From Tipula vernalis (taxonomy: Eukaryota > Arthropoda > Insecta > Diptera > Tipulidae), in NCBI GenBank assembly GCA_958295665.1, contig OY282560.1:49104333-49168332 (forward strand): a DNA stretch of 64,000 nt, in the 5' to 3' direction. This document shows positions 1-10,195 of this stretch, piece by piece; position 1 is the stretch's first letter; every line of letters begins with the position of its first letter. Below the pieces are notes generated by a model that was not told the DNA's origin, ran no database searches, and was given only the letters and a program-made list of their open reading frames with translations. The position numbers and the translations under genes were made by a program.

Positions 1-275
1 TACAAAATTGGTGACTTCGCTTTAATCAAACGAACGCAATTTAAGGGTGGCTCGAAAGTGAAACAAAACGACAGTTATGATGTACATAAATGTCCCAAGA
101 CGAAGGTCCAGTTAATACTGCAACATCTGTTGAAAATATGAAACTATATTATGCCGAAGCGTTATTATCATCAAAGGAAGAAAAACACAATGAAATACGA
201 ATTGCCGAACAGAATGGAAGTTACCGAAGACGAGGCGAACAATCATCCGGGCCGGATGATTAAGCAGGACAGCCG
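1..275 (+). pseudogene. Ty3/gypsy pol 3' end remnant (integrase C-terminus)
   Basis: The opening bases encode a decayed copy of the integrase C-terminal region seen again at 5150-5437. The GDFALIKRTQF stretch parallels GDYVLIKRTQF there, and both copies run through a GP.NT motif to a SGPD tail just before the LTR. A short internal deletion near base 70 and frame changes break the reading, and the window edge cuts off the rest. It is a related but clearly diverged family member rather than a duplicate of the 509-5645 element. Nothing here is likely to be functional. Confidence 0.7.
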
Positions 276-375
276 TGTAGGATCACCCTATACAATCAAT
301 AATAAAAATCTAAAATTGTATGTGTACATCATGTAAATGGTAAATAAAAGAAATCAGTATTGTTTGAATTTATAT
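276..375 (+). repeat. Probable start of the 3' LTR of the 5'-most gypsy remnant
   Basis: Immediately after the pol stop the sequence begins TGTAGGATCACCC, which parallels TGTGGGATTC at the LTR starts at 509 and 5441. It then runs into the TA microsatellite, so the LTR end is not visible. The rest of it may lie beyond 5850 if the second gypsy landed inside it; that is inference. Confidence 0.4.
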
Positions 376-713
<338 letters not shown>

Positions 714-715
714 TT

Positions 716-733
716 TGGGGGCTCAACCGGGAT
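716..733 (+). promoter_or_regulatory. Primer-binding site, tRNA-Pro-like
   Basis: Two bases after the 5' LTR lies TGGGGGCTCAACCGGGAT. It starts with the TGG expected opposite a tRNA CCA end and matches the complement of a typical tRNA-Pro 3' end at 16 of 18 positions (AA in place of GT in the middle). The tRNA assignment comes from memory of the tRNA-Pro primer site of retroviruses and would need the host tRNA set. Confidence 0.6.
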
Positions 734-1299
734 CCGGCGAGATTATATTTAATAGTTAAACCAATTAATTAAATTTGAATAAAGTGGCGAATACCTATAG
801 CGCTAAGTTGTTTAGGAGAATACTTTCAAAAATCCCCGTGAAAATTTGGTGTAACATTTGGAACGCATAAGACGGCGCGTTGCAAATTTTCTTCTTAACG
901 GGATTAGGGAGTTTGAACCGGAATTTTTGTAAGTGTAAAATACGGCGTGTATTAAACTTTTGTGAGCAATTTTGGTGTAATATTGTGCTATACCTATAAT
1001 TAACTATTAATAGTGGAGTGAGAATTAATTAAATAATTAATTGAATATTCGCCGGATTCTACTAACTTATTGTACAACACGTGGAACGCAAAATTTTTGT
1101 CGAGGACGTCGTAAATTGCATTAGTATAGTAGTTCAATGCAATCGTAATAGTACAGTAAATTTTGTATTTGGAATACCGTATGCGTTTGCGCACATTTCT
1201 GTGTACATAACAAGGTGAAATCAAACGAGAAAATATTTCTACAATCTATTGTGTGTGTACTAATTGGTGGTTTGAAAATTAATTTTATTTAATTTATCG
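734..1299 (+). other. Gypsy untranslated leader
   Basis: About 570 bp between the primer-binding site and the Gag start. AT-rich, with no ORF of interest. It would carry packaging signals, but no structure stands out by eye. Confidence 0.6.
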
Positions 1300-4200
1300 A
1301 TGTCGAAAAATAAACGTCGGAGTACAAAAAATAATGCGGATGATGATTATGATGACTTGTTTACGCGCAAGATCTATGAATTTTGTAGACGCGCAATTAA
1401 TAACGAATCCACCAACAATGATCGGGAAAATAAACAACGTTTGGGAAACAGTACGATGTTTGAGTCCAGAGATGAGTTCAAGGACGGACGGGAGGAAAGG
1501 GAGCAGTTGGAGTTTATTCGTAAGAAGGAGACAGAATTAAAGGACAAGGAAATCGAACTCTTGAGAAAGGAGAATGAAATTATAAAGATGGGCACAGTGA
1601 CATCAACAAACGCGAATCCAAGTTCAATTTTTACCTTCAAGGATGTTGAAGAATCCCTATCTAAATTCAGTGGCGATGACGAATATTTACTGGATAAGTG
1701 GATAAAGGACGTTGATGAAGCAGCTGTGTGTACTGGATGGACAATCCAGCAAAAATTTGTTTATGCCAAGCGCTTACTGTGCGGTACAGCGAAAAATTCC
1801 TTGAGAGTAGCGGACGATGTTAATACGTGGGAAAAATTGATTGGTCTACTAAAGGCAGAGTTTCCTGTTATGGAAAATAGTGCACTGATACACAAACGGA
1901 TGGCCGGTCGGAAAAAAGTACCAGATGAATCGTTCAGGAATTATGTACTGGTGATGAGAGAACTGGGGAAAAACGGTAATTTGGAAGAGGCTGCGATAAT
2001 ACAATACTGTATTGATGGCATAATTGATTACGAGCCAAATAAAGCCGTGTTGTACGGAGCTAACACAATCGAAAGTTTCAAGGAGAAACTAATTATTTAC
2101 GAAGAAATCAAGCGCAAAACGAAATGTACTCCAAAAAGTGAAGCTGCAATACCCAAGTCAGCAGGTGAGTCTAAACCAGTTAAAAAGTTTAATCGGGGTT
2201 ATAAGTGTTACAATTGCGGAAGTGCCGGGCATGTTGGAAGAGATTGCAAGAATAAATCAAGAGGTCCAAAATGCTTCAAATGCCAGGAATTTGGACATAT
2301 ATCAACAAATTGTGAAAGCAAATCGGAGTCCTCTAAAGTTGCAGTTATAGAAAAGCAGAACATGCTGCCATCAAAAACAATCAAAGAAATTTCGTTGAAT
2401 GGTAAGGAGTTTTGTGCTTTGGTGGATACAGGAAGTGACATTAATCTGATGTCACATAAAAAGTTTTTGGTCACTGGAGTATCGAGTTTTCATGGCGAAC
2501 CGACAGTTTTTCATGGTGCCGGGGCGAGAGGTCTACGTACGTTAGGAAGTTTCGAAACAACGTTAGTAATTGATGGTGATGAGTACGAAACTAAAATTCA
2601 TGTGGTACCTGATGACGTGTTGCCTGTCGATTTCCTGCTCGGTAGAGAACTTTTCGACCAAACTGTCACTGTTTTAACTCCAGATAGTATCACTATGAAG
2701 AAGATTATTCCTGAGACATATTCAATGGTAGTCGAACATGGAGATGTTCCAATTGACTTGGAACACGTAAATGATCCAGCAGCAGCCGATACTATTAGAA
2801 AATTAGTCGTCAACTACAATCCTGAGAAGTACAAAACGCAAACCAATATCAAAATGCATATTGAGGTAATGGATCAGAAACCTATTGCTTTCAAGCCAAG
2901 ACGATTGTCACCATTGGAGATGGAGCTGGTGAAAAACCAAATCGACGAGTGGCTAGATGAGAAGGTTATTCGTCACAGCACTTCAGAATATGCAAGCCCC
3001 ATAGTGTTGGCCAGTAAAAAAGACGGTTCAAAGAGGCTTTGCATCGACTATCGGAAATTAAATACAATTGTCGTTAAAGACCGATATCCACTGCCTTTAA
3101 TCGATGACCAAATCGACAAATTAGTGGATGCAAAACTCTTTTCAACACTGGATCTTCGTAATGGATTTTTCCATGTGCCCGTTGCCGAATCTTCCGTAAA
3201 GTACACTGCATTTGTTACTCCGTTCGGACACTACGAGTTCTTGAAAACACCGTTTGGTCTGTGTAACAGTCCGTCAGTTTTTATGCGTTTCATTAATGCC
3301 GTATTTGATGATCTGTGTCGTGAAGGGATTATTTGCGTTTATATCGATGACGTCATCATTCCAGCTTCAAATTTATTAGACGGTGTGGCGAGATTGGAAC
3401 AGGTGCTTCAAGTAGCGGAGCAAAACGGATTGCAGATCAAGTGGAGCAAGTGCCAGTTTCTGTGTCACAAAATAAATTATTTAGGGTACGAGGTCGAGAA
3501 CGGAGAAGTGCAACCTTCAGCACAGAAAACTATGGCAATTTCGAAATTTCCAGAACCAGATTCAGCGAAAAAAGTTCAGAGGTTTTTGGGACTTTCAGGA
3601 TATTTTAGGAGATTCGTCGAAAATTATGCGGTATTGGCTAGGCCTTTAAGCGACATACTACGCAATGGGGTAGAGTTTAAATTTGGCGTAGAACAGAAAG
3701 CAGCATTCGAAAATTTAAAGAAATGTTTAATTGGTCATCCAGTGTTGAAAATCTATTCTCAAAAGGCGGAAACCGAACTACACACGGACGCGTGTAAGCT
3801 GGGGTTAGGTGCTATACTGTTGCAGAAGTCAGACGACGATCAGAAGATGCATCCAGTATTTTATTATTCTAAGAAGACTTCTAAGTGCCAAGAAAATTAC
3901 AGCAGCTACGAGCTAGAAGTTCTGGCAATTATAGCTGCATTAAAGAAATTACGAGTGTATCTGCTCGGACTTAACTTTAAAATCATTACCGACTGCGCAG
4001 CGTTTAAAGGTACGATGGAGCCGAAAGAAATCAATTCTAGAATCGCAGGATGGGCACTTGCACTACAAGAGTTCAACTTCACATTAGAACATCGACCAGG
4101 GTACCGTATGCGGCACGTAGACGCTCTCAGCAGAGGTCCTGTAGTATTACCAATTGTGGACGATGTGTTACATCGTGTGAAGGCCGCACAGAAAGACGAC

Positions 4201-4704
4201 ACTGAGTTGCAACCGATTTTTGAACTTCTGAGAATCGGTAAGTATCGTGATTATTTTATTAATAATGATATTTTATTCAAGATGAAAGGGGGAACGCCAT
4301 TGCTGGTGGTGCCGAGAAAGTTGGAGCGTGAAATTATTAAAATCTATCACGATCAAGGGCATTTTGCAATTCGAAAAACGGAGGATCTTATTGAACGTCA
4401 ATTCTACATTCCGAAGCTAACCGAAAAGATCAAACTGTGTATCCAAAACTGCGTTCGATGTATTGTTACAGACAGAAAGATGGGGAAACAAGAGGGTTTA
4501 CTAAATCTTATCCCGAAAGGAGATAGTCCATTGATGACGTATCATATTGATCATTTGGGAAGTTTGTCACCGACCCGCAAGTTATATCGGTACGTGCTTT
4601 GTGTCATTGACGGTTTCTCCAAATTTACCTGGATCTATCCGACGAAGACTATGGGCATCAGTGAAGTAATCCTACGACTGGATGCGCAGAAAACCATTTT
4701 CTGA
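1300..4704 (+). CDS. Gypsy Gag-Pol polyprotein, truncated by a stop in integrase
   Basis: A 1134-residue ORF from an ATG that opens the Gag region. Residues 1-300 are Gag, with a charged, probably helical segment at about 60-95. Two CCHC zinc knuckles lie at residues 303-316 and 325-338. The aspartic protease has DTG at 376-378. Reverse transcriptase follows, with YIDD at 681-684, then RNase H (TDACKLGLG, Asp 830). Integrase starts with an HX3H-X29-CX2C zinc motif (His1017, His1021, Cys1051, Cys1054) and the first catalytic Asp in a YHIDHLG context. Gag and Pol are one continuous frame, with no frameshift between them. The frame stops at 4702-4704 (TGA) in the middle of the integrase core, and homologous coding continues in the same frame beyond it, so this is a nonsense mutation rather than a natural end. 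Confidence 0.93.
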   Translation: MSKNKRRSTKNNADDDYDDLFTRKIYEFCRRAINNESTNNDRENKQRLGNSTMFESRDEFKDGREEREQLEFIRKKETELKDKEIELLRKENEIIKMGTVTSTNANPSSIFTFKDVEESLSKFSGDDEYLLDKWIKDVDEAAVCTGWTIQQKFVYAKRLLCGTAKNSLRVADDVNTWEKLIGLLKAEFPVMENSALIHKRMAGRKKVPDESFRNYVLVMRELGKNGNLEEAAIIQYCIDGIIDYEPNKAVLYGANTIESFKEKLIIYEEIKRKTKCTPKSEAAIPKSAGESKPVKKFNRGYKCYNCGSAGHVGRDCKNKSRGPKCFKCQEFGHISTNCESKSESSKVAVIEKQNMLPSKTIKEISLNGKEFCALVDTGSDINLMSHKKFLVTGVSSFHGEPTVFHGAGARGLRTLGSFETTLVIDGDEYETKIHVVPDDVLPVDFLLGRELFDQTVTVLTPDSITMKKIIPETYSMVVEHGDVPIDLEHVNDPAAADTIRKLVVNYNPEKYKTQTNIKMHIEVMDQKPIAFKPRRLSPLEMELVKNQIDEWLDEKVIRHSTSEYASPIVLASKKDGSKRLCIDYRKLNTIVVKDRYPLPLIDDQIDKLVDAKLFSTLDLRNGFFHVPVAESSVKYTAFVTPFGHYEFLKTPFGLCNSPSVFMRFINAVFDDLCREGIICVYIDDVIIPASNLLDGVARLEQVLQVAEQNGLQIKWSKCQFLCHKINYLGYEVENGEVQPSAQKTMAISKFPEPDSAKKVQRFLGLSGYFRRFVENYAVLARPLSDILRNGVEFKFGVEQKAAFENLKKCLIGHPVLKIYSQKAETELHTDACKLGLGAILLQKSDDDQKMHPVFYYSKKTSKCQENYSSYELEVLAIIAALKKLRVYLLGLNFKIITDCAAFKGTMEPKEINSRIAGWALALQEFNFTLEHRPGYRMRHVDALSRGPVVLPIVDDVLHRVKAAQKDDTELQPIFELLRIGKYRDYFINNDILFKMKGGTPLLVVPRKLEREIIKIYHDQGHFAIRKTEDLIERQFYIPKLTEKIKLCIQNCVRCIVTDRKMGKQEGLLNLIPKGDSPLMTYHIDHLGSLSPTRKLYRYVLCVIDGFSKFTWIYPTKTMGISEVILRLDAQKTIF

Positions 4705-5437
4705 AACCCAAAGAGAATCATCGCGGACAGAGGTGGTGCTTTTCGGTCACAAGAGTTTGGCGACTACTGCGACAAAGAGGGAATTAAATTACATTTGGTT
4801 ACGGCTGGTGTGGCGACTGGGAATGGTCAAGTCGAAAGGATTTTCAGAATTATTATACCTGTTCTGGCGAAATTGTCTTCTAACAACGTTGATGAAGAAA
4901 ACCGATGATTTGCAGCGATATTTGAACAATTCTCTACAACGTGCAATTGGGATGTCACCATTCGAACTTCTATTTGGCGTTAGAATGCGTACAGCTGAGG
5001 ATGTTAATTTAAAGGAAATCGTGTTGGATGAATTAACTAAGGCGTTTATCTGTGAACGAGAACAACTCCGTGAACAGGCGAAAGAGAACATCGCAGATAT
5101 CCAAAAAGAGAACAAACGGGGCTATAATCGCAAGCGGAAGAAAGCAAACATTTACACAGTTGGAGATTATGTGCTCATCAAGCGTACACAGTTTAATAGT
5201 GGCGCAAAATTGGATCAAAAGTACATAGGGCCATATGAAGTGGTCAAGGTGAAAGACTGTGATCGCTACGACGTTCGCAAGGTGTCGCAATCAGAAGGTC
5301 CGTTGAATACATCTACCTGTGCTGCATACATGAAGCCATATTATGTCGGGGTGTCAGACGAAGATGATGATGACGATTTGGCTGAGGGACTAGAAGAATC
5401 CGAAAATCCATCCGGGCCGGATGGAAGTACAGGATGA
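4705..5437 (+). pseudogene. Gypsy integrase 3' part, separated by a stop and a frameshift
   Basis: From 4705 to about 4905 the original frame still encodes integrase core sequence, including the second catalytic Asp (IADRG) and the Glu region (NGQVER). It then meets TGA at 4906-4908. From about 4900 the coding potential moves to the next frame and runs to TGA at 5435-5437: a SPFELLFG motif, a basic segment, a GPYEVVKV module and an acidic tail (DEDDDDDLAEG). At least two lesions therefore inactivate integrase. The ORF part upstream of about 4900 in this second frame is only a shadow. Confidence 0.85.
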
Positions 5438-5440
5438 CCG

Positions 5441-5641
5441 TGTGGGATTCGTGACTGAAATACATCTCTGTTAATTGTAACTGATTCATAGATTCAAATA
5501 TAATTTAAAATTGTCTTTGTATTGTACTACTGTTAGGCTTCATGACTGTCTATCGAATAATAATGTGAAAATAAAAATAGAAGGTAGTCTAAAATAAATA
5601 TTCAAGCAACAAACATCTCGTGTTTAATTATTTAAGAACCT

Positions 5642-5645
<4 letters not shown>
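5441..5645 (+). repeat. 3' LTR of gypsy element
   Basis: 205 bp, paired with 509-713. It begins three bases after the pol stop codon. No clear polypurine tract precedes it: the last bases are GGAAGTACAGGATGACCG, which is unusually poor in purine runs for a plus-strand primer. Confidence 0.93.
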
Positions 5646-5850
<205 letters not shown>

Positions 5851-7389
5851 CCATATACAAATTCTATTAATATTGTAACCTGTACTACCTGTAGAAAAAG
5901 TATTGTAAAATAGTAAGTTTTTAATTTCGCAATAGGTCCAAAAGGAAATGTTTCTCTAAAATCATTGTTAAAGTTCGAAACATATCGTAATGTGTAACAA
6001 TATGGAAGGGAAAGTATGCAGTATAATCCAAAATGTTATACACGGTTATTAAGGTCAGGTTTATTAAGGTCATTGAAAGACATTCCGATGATTTATTAAT
6101 TATAATTTACTTAATTTTTAGGCGAACAGGTGATACAGGTTTTTTGGCGTCAAACAAATTCATGTATCTGCGACTGCTTTACACAATGTTTAAAAACAAA
6201 CTAAACAAAACGTAAAACAAATTGAGATACAACAGGGGTAGAAGGGAGAAAGAAATATATAATATATAATTTTTTAACGGTTTTTCTTTTGAGTTATTCC
6301 ATTAAATTTCTTAAACTGAGTAAGGACCAGAATGGCATCAGTAACTTCCCTGAATTATTCTTCAATATTTTCACTTACTCATATTTTTTACATACCAACC
6401 ACTAAATTTGAACAGTTGAAATTATACCCTTGAGCAAAATTCTATATACTTTGTTGAATTGTTGTTGAACAAAACTGTTTGCTTTCTGAAATTAAGTTTG
6501 TGTATTTGCCTTGTCGCATCATATATTTGATTTGACTTAGGAAGACCTCTAATACATCATTGACGATTAGTCTTGCTTTCTGCAGCACTCTGAGTGATGG
6601 AGGCTCTCCAGGTTATTTAGGCTGAGTTAGATTGTGAATCTAAAAATATTCGAGGCTCATGTTGAAATTTCACAACGGTCAACCCTAAGCGTGACAAGAG
6701 GCGTGTCTTAACATTATTTCTAAGCATAAACAGCAGTCTGACCACCAAATTAGAGATATTGTGGATTGCCAAATTTCATGGCTACCAAACCAACCACTTC
6801 CCGAAAGACTGACATTTCTTTTATTGCATTTGCCTGTGGCTTAATCACAGACTTAACTAAGTGGAAAATCGAGTTATGATTATCGGCGAGTCCAATAAAC
6901 GCCCAACTGAAAAATTATATTTGAATATAGTAAATAGGAATACAGTTTACAAATTGGGCGCGACTATGACTCGTACAAATAATTATTAATGGAATTTCCA
7001 AACTAATGAAAACTAATTAAGTTGAAATACAAATTCATCGATCATAATCGATCACCGTAAGCGTACAACGTCAGTAAATCAGTTGTGTTAGAGATATTAC
7101 GACCTCGACAAATTATTACTGTATGATTCAACAATGTAATTCGCGACAAAAGCCACGTAAATCTAATAACGACTAAAAATGTACTAACTTTGTATTTTTA
7201 TGCCGTTCTCAAGTTGTTAAGAATAAACTTTTGTATTTACAACTACTACAGACAACGCTGCGATTAAATCACTTACATTAAAAAAAAAAAATCGTTTTAC
7301 CCTATTCCCCTCTCTTATACTAACTATATACACTTGCTCAATACGAAAATAATAAAAAAAATATTTTTTATAATTAAAACTTAAAACAT
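5851..7389. other. Intergenic, nothing recognised
   Basis: AT-rich single-copy-looking sequence with no ORF, tRNA or repeat that I can identify. The last 200 bases before 7390 would contain the ACBP promoter. Confidence 0.5.
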
Positions 7390-7395
7390 TCAGTT
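7390..7395 (+). promoter_or_regulatory. Candidate initiator (TCAGTT) of the ACBP gene
   Basis: TCAGTT matches the arthropod initiator consensus and lies about 75 bp before a good splice donor (AAG|GTGAGT at 7469). An AT-rich TTATAATTAAA lies roughly 20 bases upstream and could act as a weak TATA element. This is a guess without transcript data. Confidence 0.25.
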
Positions 7396-7468
7396 TTAAT
7401 TTAACAGTCCGACAGTTTGTGTTAGTTAGTTAAAACAAGTCTACTCTCAAACAAGGAGCAAGCTAAAG
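7392..7468 (+). other. Probable non-coding first exon of ACBP
   Basis: Sequence ending in AGCTAAAG followed by GTGAGT at 7469, a near-consensus donor. The matching acceptor is probably TTTAATTTCAG ending at 8246, giving an intron of about 778 bp and a second exon of 8247-8313 that carries the start codon. The 5' end is inferred from the initiator-like motif. Confidence 0.4.
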
Positions 7469-8298
7469 GTGAGTCGAATTTTTAATTAATTCATAATTTC
7501 AAAATGTATGTATATTTCGAGGCAATCAATTCGAAGATCGCACGAATCGCACTTTGACCGTGCAGTCATAAATTATTTATGATTCGATAGTACAATATCA
7601 ACAGGCGTGAATTTTGTAAGAAACATTTTGTATATTACGAGTTTGTATATCTAATCGTGTGTGAGCTATAAAACAAAAAATTGTGAGATTGAGAAAATCG
7701 TTTTTTTTTTTATTTGTGATCGCAGATGAAATAATTATATTGAGATTTAATGTGAAACAAAAAAAAAATTGTTACTTATACAGTGGACTAGTTATATGTT
7801 GTTTTGTTTATCATGCAATTTAAAATTGCACAAGTGCAGCCCGTTACTAAGTGCTTACCACGTGGAAGTCATTAAGTACGTGCTACAGATAACAATTGTG
7901 ATATGGAGAATTCACACGGGTCAAATCAATCCATTTATCTAATCAACTGTATATAATATAACCAAAGTACCACATTTAAATTGGTTCGAAATCACAAAAA
8001 AAAAAATTCAGAAAGAGAAATGACTAAGAGACGGATCTAATACAGTTACAACTAGTCACCCGTGTCGTTGCTGTTGTTGTCATCGTTGCAATTACCGGTT
8101 TTATTGAAAACAGCACATTACAAAAAATATTTACTTCCACTCATATCCACTCTTATAGAGAGAAGAAATAGCAAACATTTTGTTTTATACAGTTGCATAA
8201 TTAAGTGGTTGGCTAAAACGATATTTTTTCATTTATTTAATTTCAGTTATCGAGAACTTTGTACATTCGAGGAACGAACAAATTACTTATCAAACAAA

Positions 8299-8936
8299 AT
8301 GTCTTTAGAAGAGGTAAATACTTTAATTTTTAAATAAATAGTAACCATTTAGTTTGCAATCTATTTATATGGTTCGATTGATAAGAATACTGATAACAAA
8401 ATGTCTTTTTCAATCGAACCACCTAAATGGAACGGATATTTTGCCAACATCTAGTAAATTTAGCTATTTACCCTGTTCAAATGCACAAATATCCGAGCAA
8501 TGACGTCGTGGTTTAACCAAATTAACAATTCATAAATTAAATATTGACTTATTTAAAACAAAAACAAAAAAAAAACCACCGTACACGTAATGTTTAAAAG
8601 TACAATTAATACAAAATTGTAAAATCAAATATTTATTTAACACCAAATATGTATTTAACGATTGTTTGTTTTTGTTTTTTCGCCCAGAAATTCACTGCAG
8701 CTGCCGAACGAGTAAAAACTTATACAAAACGGCCAACAGATTCAGAACTACTCGAATTGTACGCCCTATTTAAACAGGCATCGGTTGGCGATAATGAAAC
8801 ATCAAAACCAGGAATGTTAGATTTGAAGGGTAAAGCGAAATGGAATGCATGGAATGATAAAAAAGGATTAGCACAGGATGCGGCCAAAGAAGAATATATC
8901 GAATTTGTTGCAAAATTAACGTTAAACTATGCATGA
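8299..8936 (+). CDS. Acbp: Acyl-CoA-binding protein (ACBP / diazepam-binding inhibitor), two coding exons
   Basis: The coding sequence is join(8299..8313, 8688..8936): 87 residues, the usual size for a single-domain ACBP. Exon one encodes only MSLEE and ends at GAG|GTAAAT. The intron ends in a pyrimidine-rich tract and CGCCCAG at 8687, and the phase is 0. The protein shows KRPTD, YALFKQASVGD and KGKAKWNAWN. The residues known in bovine ACBP to contact acyl-CoA (Tyr28, Lys32, Lys54, Tyr73) correspond to Tyr30, Lys34, Lys56 and Tyr75 here. ACBPs are small cytosolic four-helix proteins that bind long-chain acyl-CoA esters and supply lipid metabolism. All key residues are present and no lesion is seen. 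The nearest relatives I recall are insect Acbp2-type genes. The ATG at 8649 lies in the intron and is not the start. Confidence 0.95.
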
Positions 8937-9061
8937 TTTGCAGAAAATAATTCCAATTATTTTAATTAAGTAAAAGTAACAAAATTTTTTTTTTTTTTAT
9001 TTGGTTGTTGTAATCCAAGTCTCTACTACTTTTTTGTACGTATAAATACTAAAAATTATTT

Positions 9062-9067
9062 AATAAA
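9062..9067 (+). terminator. ACBP polyadenylation signal candidate
   Basis: AATAAA 126 bases after the ACBP stop. Further copies at 9114 and 9140 could give longer 3' ends; I cannot tell which is used. Confidence 0.45.
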
Positions 9068-9149
9068 TTAAAATATTAAGATTAGCGAGCACAAGATCAA
9101 AGGTTAAGTAAGAAATAAAATGTTTGTAAAATTGTGGTGAATAAAAAAA

Positions 9150-10074
9150 AATAACGATCGTGTTTTTTTTTAAACATCAGAAATAGCGAAGACTCGAACC
9201 ATCGTTATTGATCTATTCAAGTTGGTTTCATTGGTAAAATAAAATCAGTGATGGGAATTATATAGTTCCTATACCGTTAAAAAACTTTTCAGTTTACTGG
9301 TAAGTTTGCCGGTTTCCTATTGACCCTTACGTTTTTACCTGATCTTTAATATAACTTTATACTGAACGCCATATCAACCAATAACAGTAAGGGCCTCAAG
9401 TTACAATTCCCTCATATAAACAACTCAACTTTAAGAAAATTTCTAAATATCTCGAAAAAATAACCCGAATTTCGATTATAATTTGAGAAGTTTCAATAAT
9501 TTTGAAATACATGTAGGATTTGCTTTAGTTTATATTTCAATAAAATTCAACTTAGGTTTTAAAACATTTGACCGTACATGACGACAATACCAAATCAACT
9601 CTTTTCATTGCATTATACATATGACTCGCTCCCTCTACTATCGCCGTAGACATGAAGGAGTTTAATTATGAATCCTACGGCTTGATATAATCAGCTGATG
9701 ACGAGGTTTTCATTGGACCATCGCCATTACCTATTTTTCAACTCAATATCAGTGATTCCTCATTTTGTTTTATTATTTTGGATCTATTTTGAATCCTGGA
9801 CCAAATTGCTGTTAACAATTCAACGAGCTACTTTTCAACTATTTGTATTATCAAATCATTTTCACATATTCCTAATTCATTTTCATTAAACAGACCACTT
9901 CCAATAGCCCTGTTGAAAGTGCCATTTTAATATCGTTGTCCAGTATTGACAATTTTGTATCAAGAGGCCATTTCACAATAACTGTCACAATAACTTTTGA
10001 ACTCATTTGATGTAAAACATTATCCGGCGTCGCATATTAATCATCTTGGGTTTCCGAATGTCATTTGTTGTACA
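9150..10074. other. Intergenic, nothing recognised
   Basis: AT-rich sequence without a convincing ORF or repeat. The short ORF at 9698-9889 has no recognisable motif. Confidence 0.5.
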
Positions 10075-10190
10075 TAGACAATCGGTCTATGACTTCTTTG
10101 GTAGTAGTAGTAGATTTTGTTGGATAAATCCACACCAATTTCGAAAAAGCATCAATTACAACTAATAGATGTTTGTAATTTGTGGGGTTT
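10075..10190 (-). pseudogene. Gypsy integrase core fragment
   Basis: On the minus strand this encodes the integrase segment KHLLVVIDAFSKLVWIYPTK, closely resembling the VIDGFSKFTWIYPTK part of the element at 509-5645 (around 4600-4650). Only about 40 residues survive. It is cut off abruptly near 10191, where R1-type LINE sequence begins, so the LINE probably inserted here. The element family is probably related to the first gypsy. Confidence 0.7.
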
Positions 10191-10195
10191 TTAGT

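Noticed and set aside
4682..4900. Start of the 4682-5437 ORF as native protein
   Set aside because: In this stretch the integrase motifs are in the other frame; only the part after about 4900 is native.
5434..5440. Env gene downstream of gypsy pol
   Set aside because: The 3' LTR begins three bases after the pol stop; there is no room for env. BEL and the Arc-type element also lack one.
8062..8337. 91-codon ORF overlapping the ACBP start
   Set aside because: It lies in the upstream intron and out of frame with the coding exon, which uses ATG 8299.
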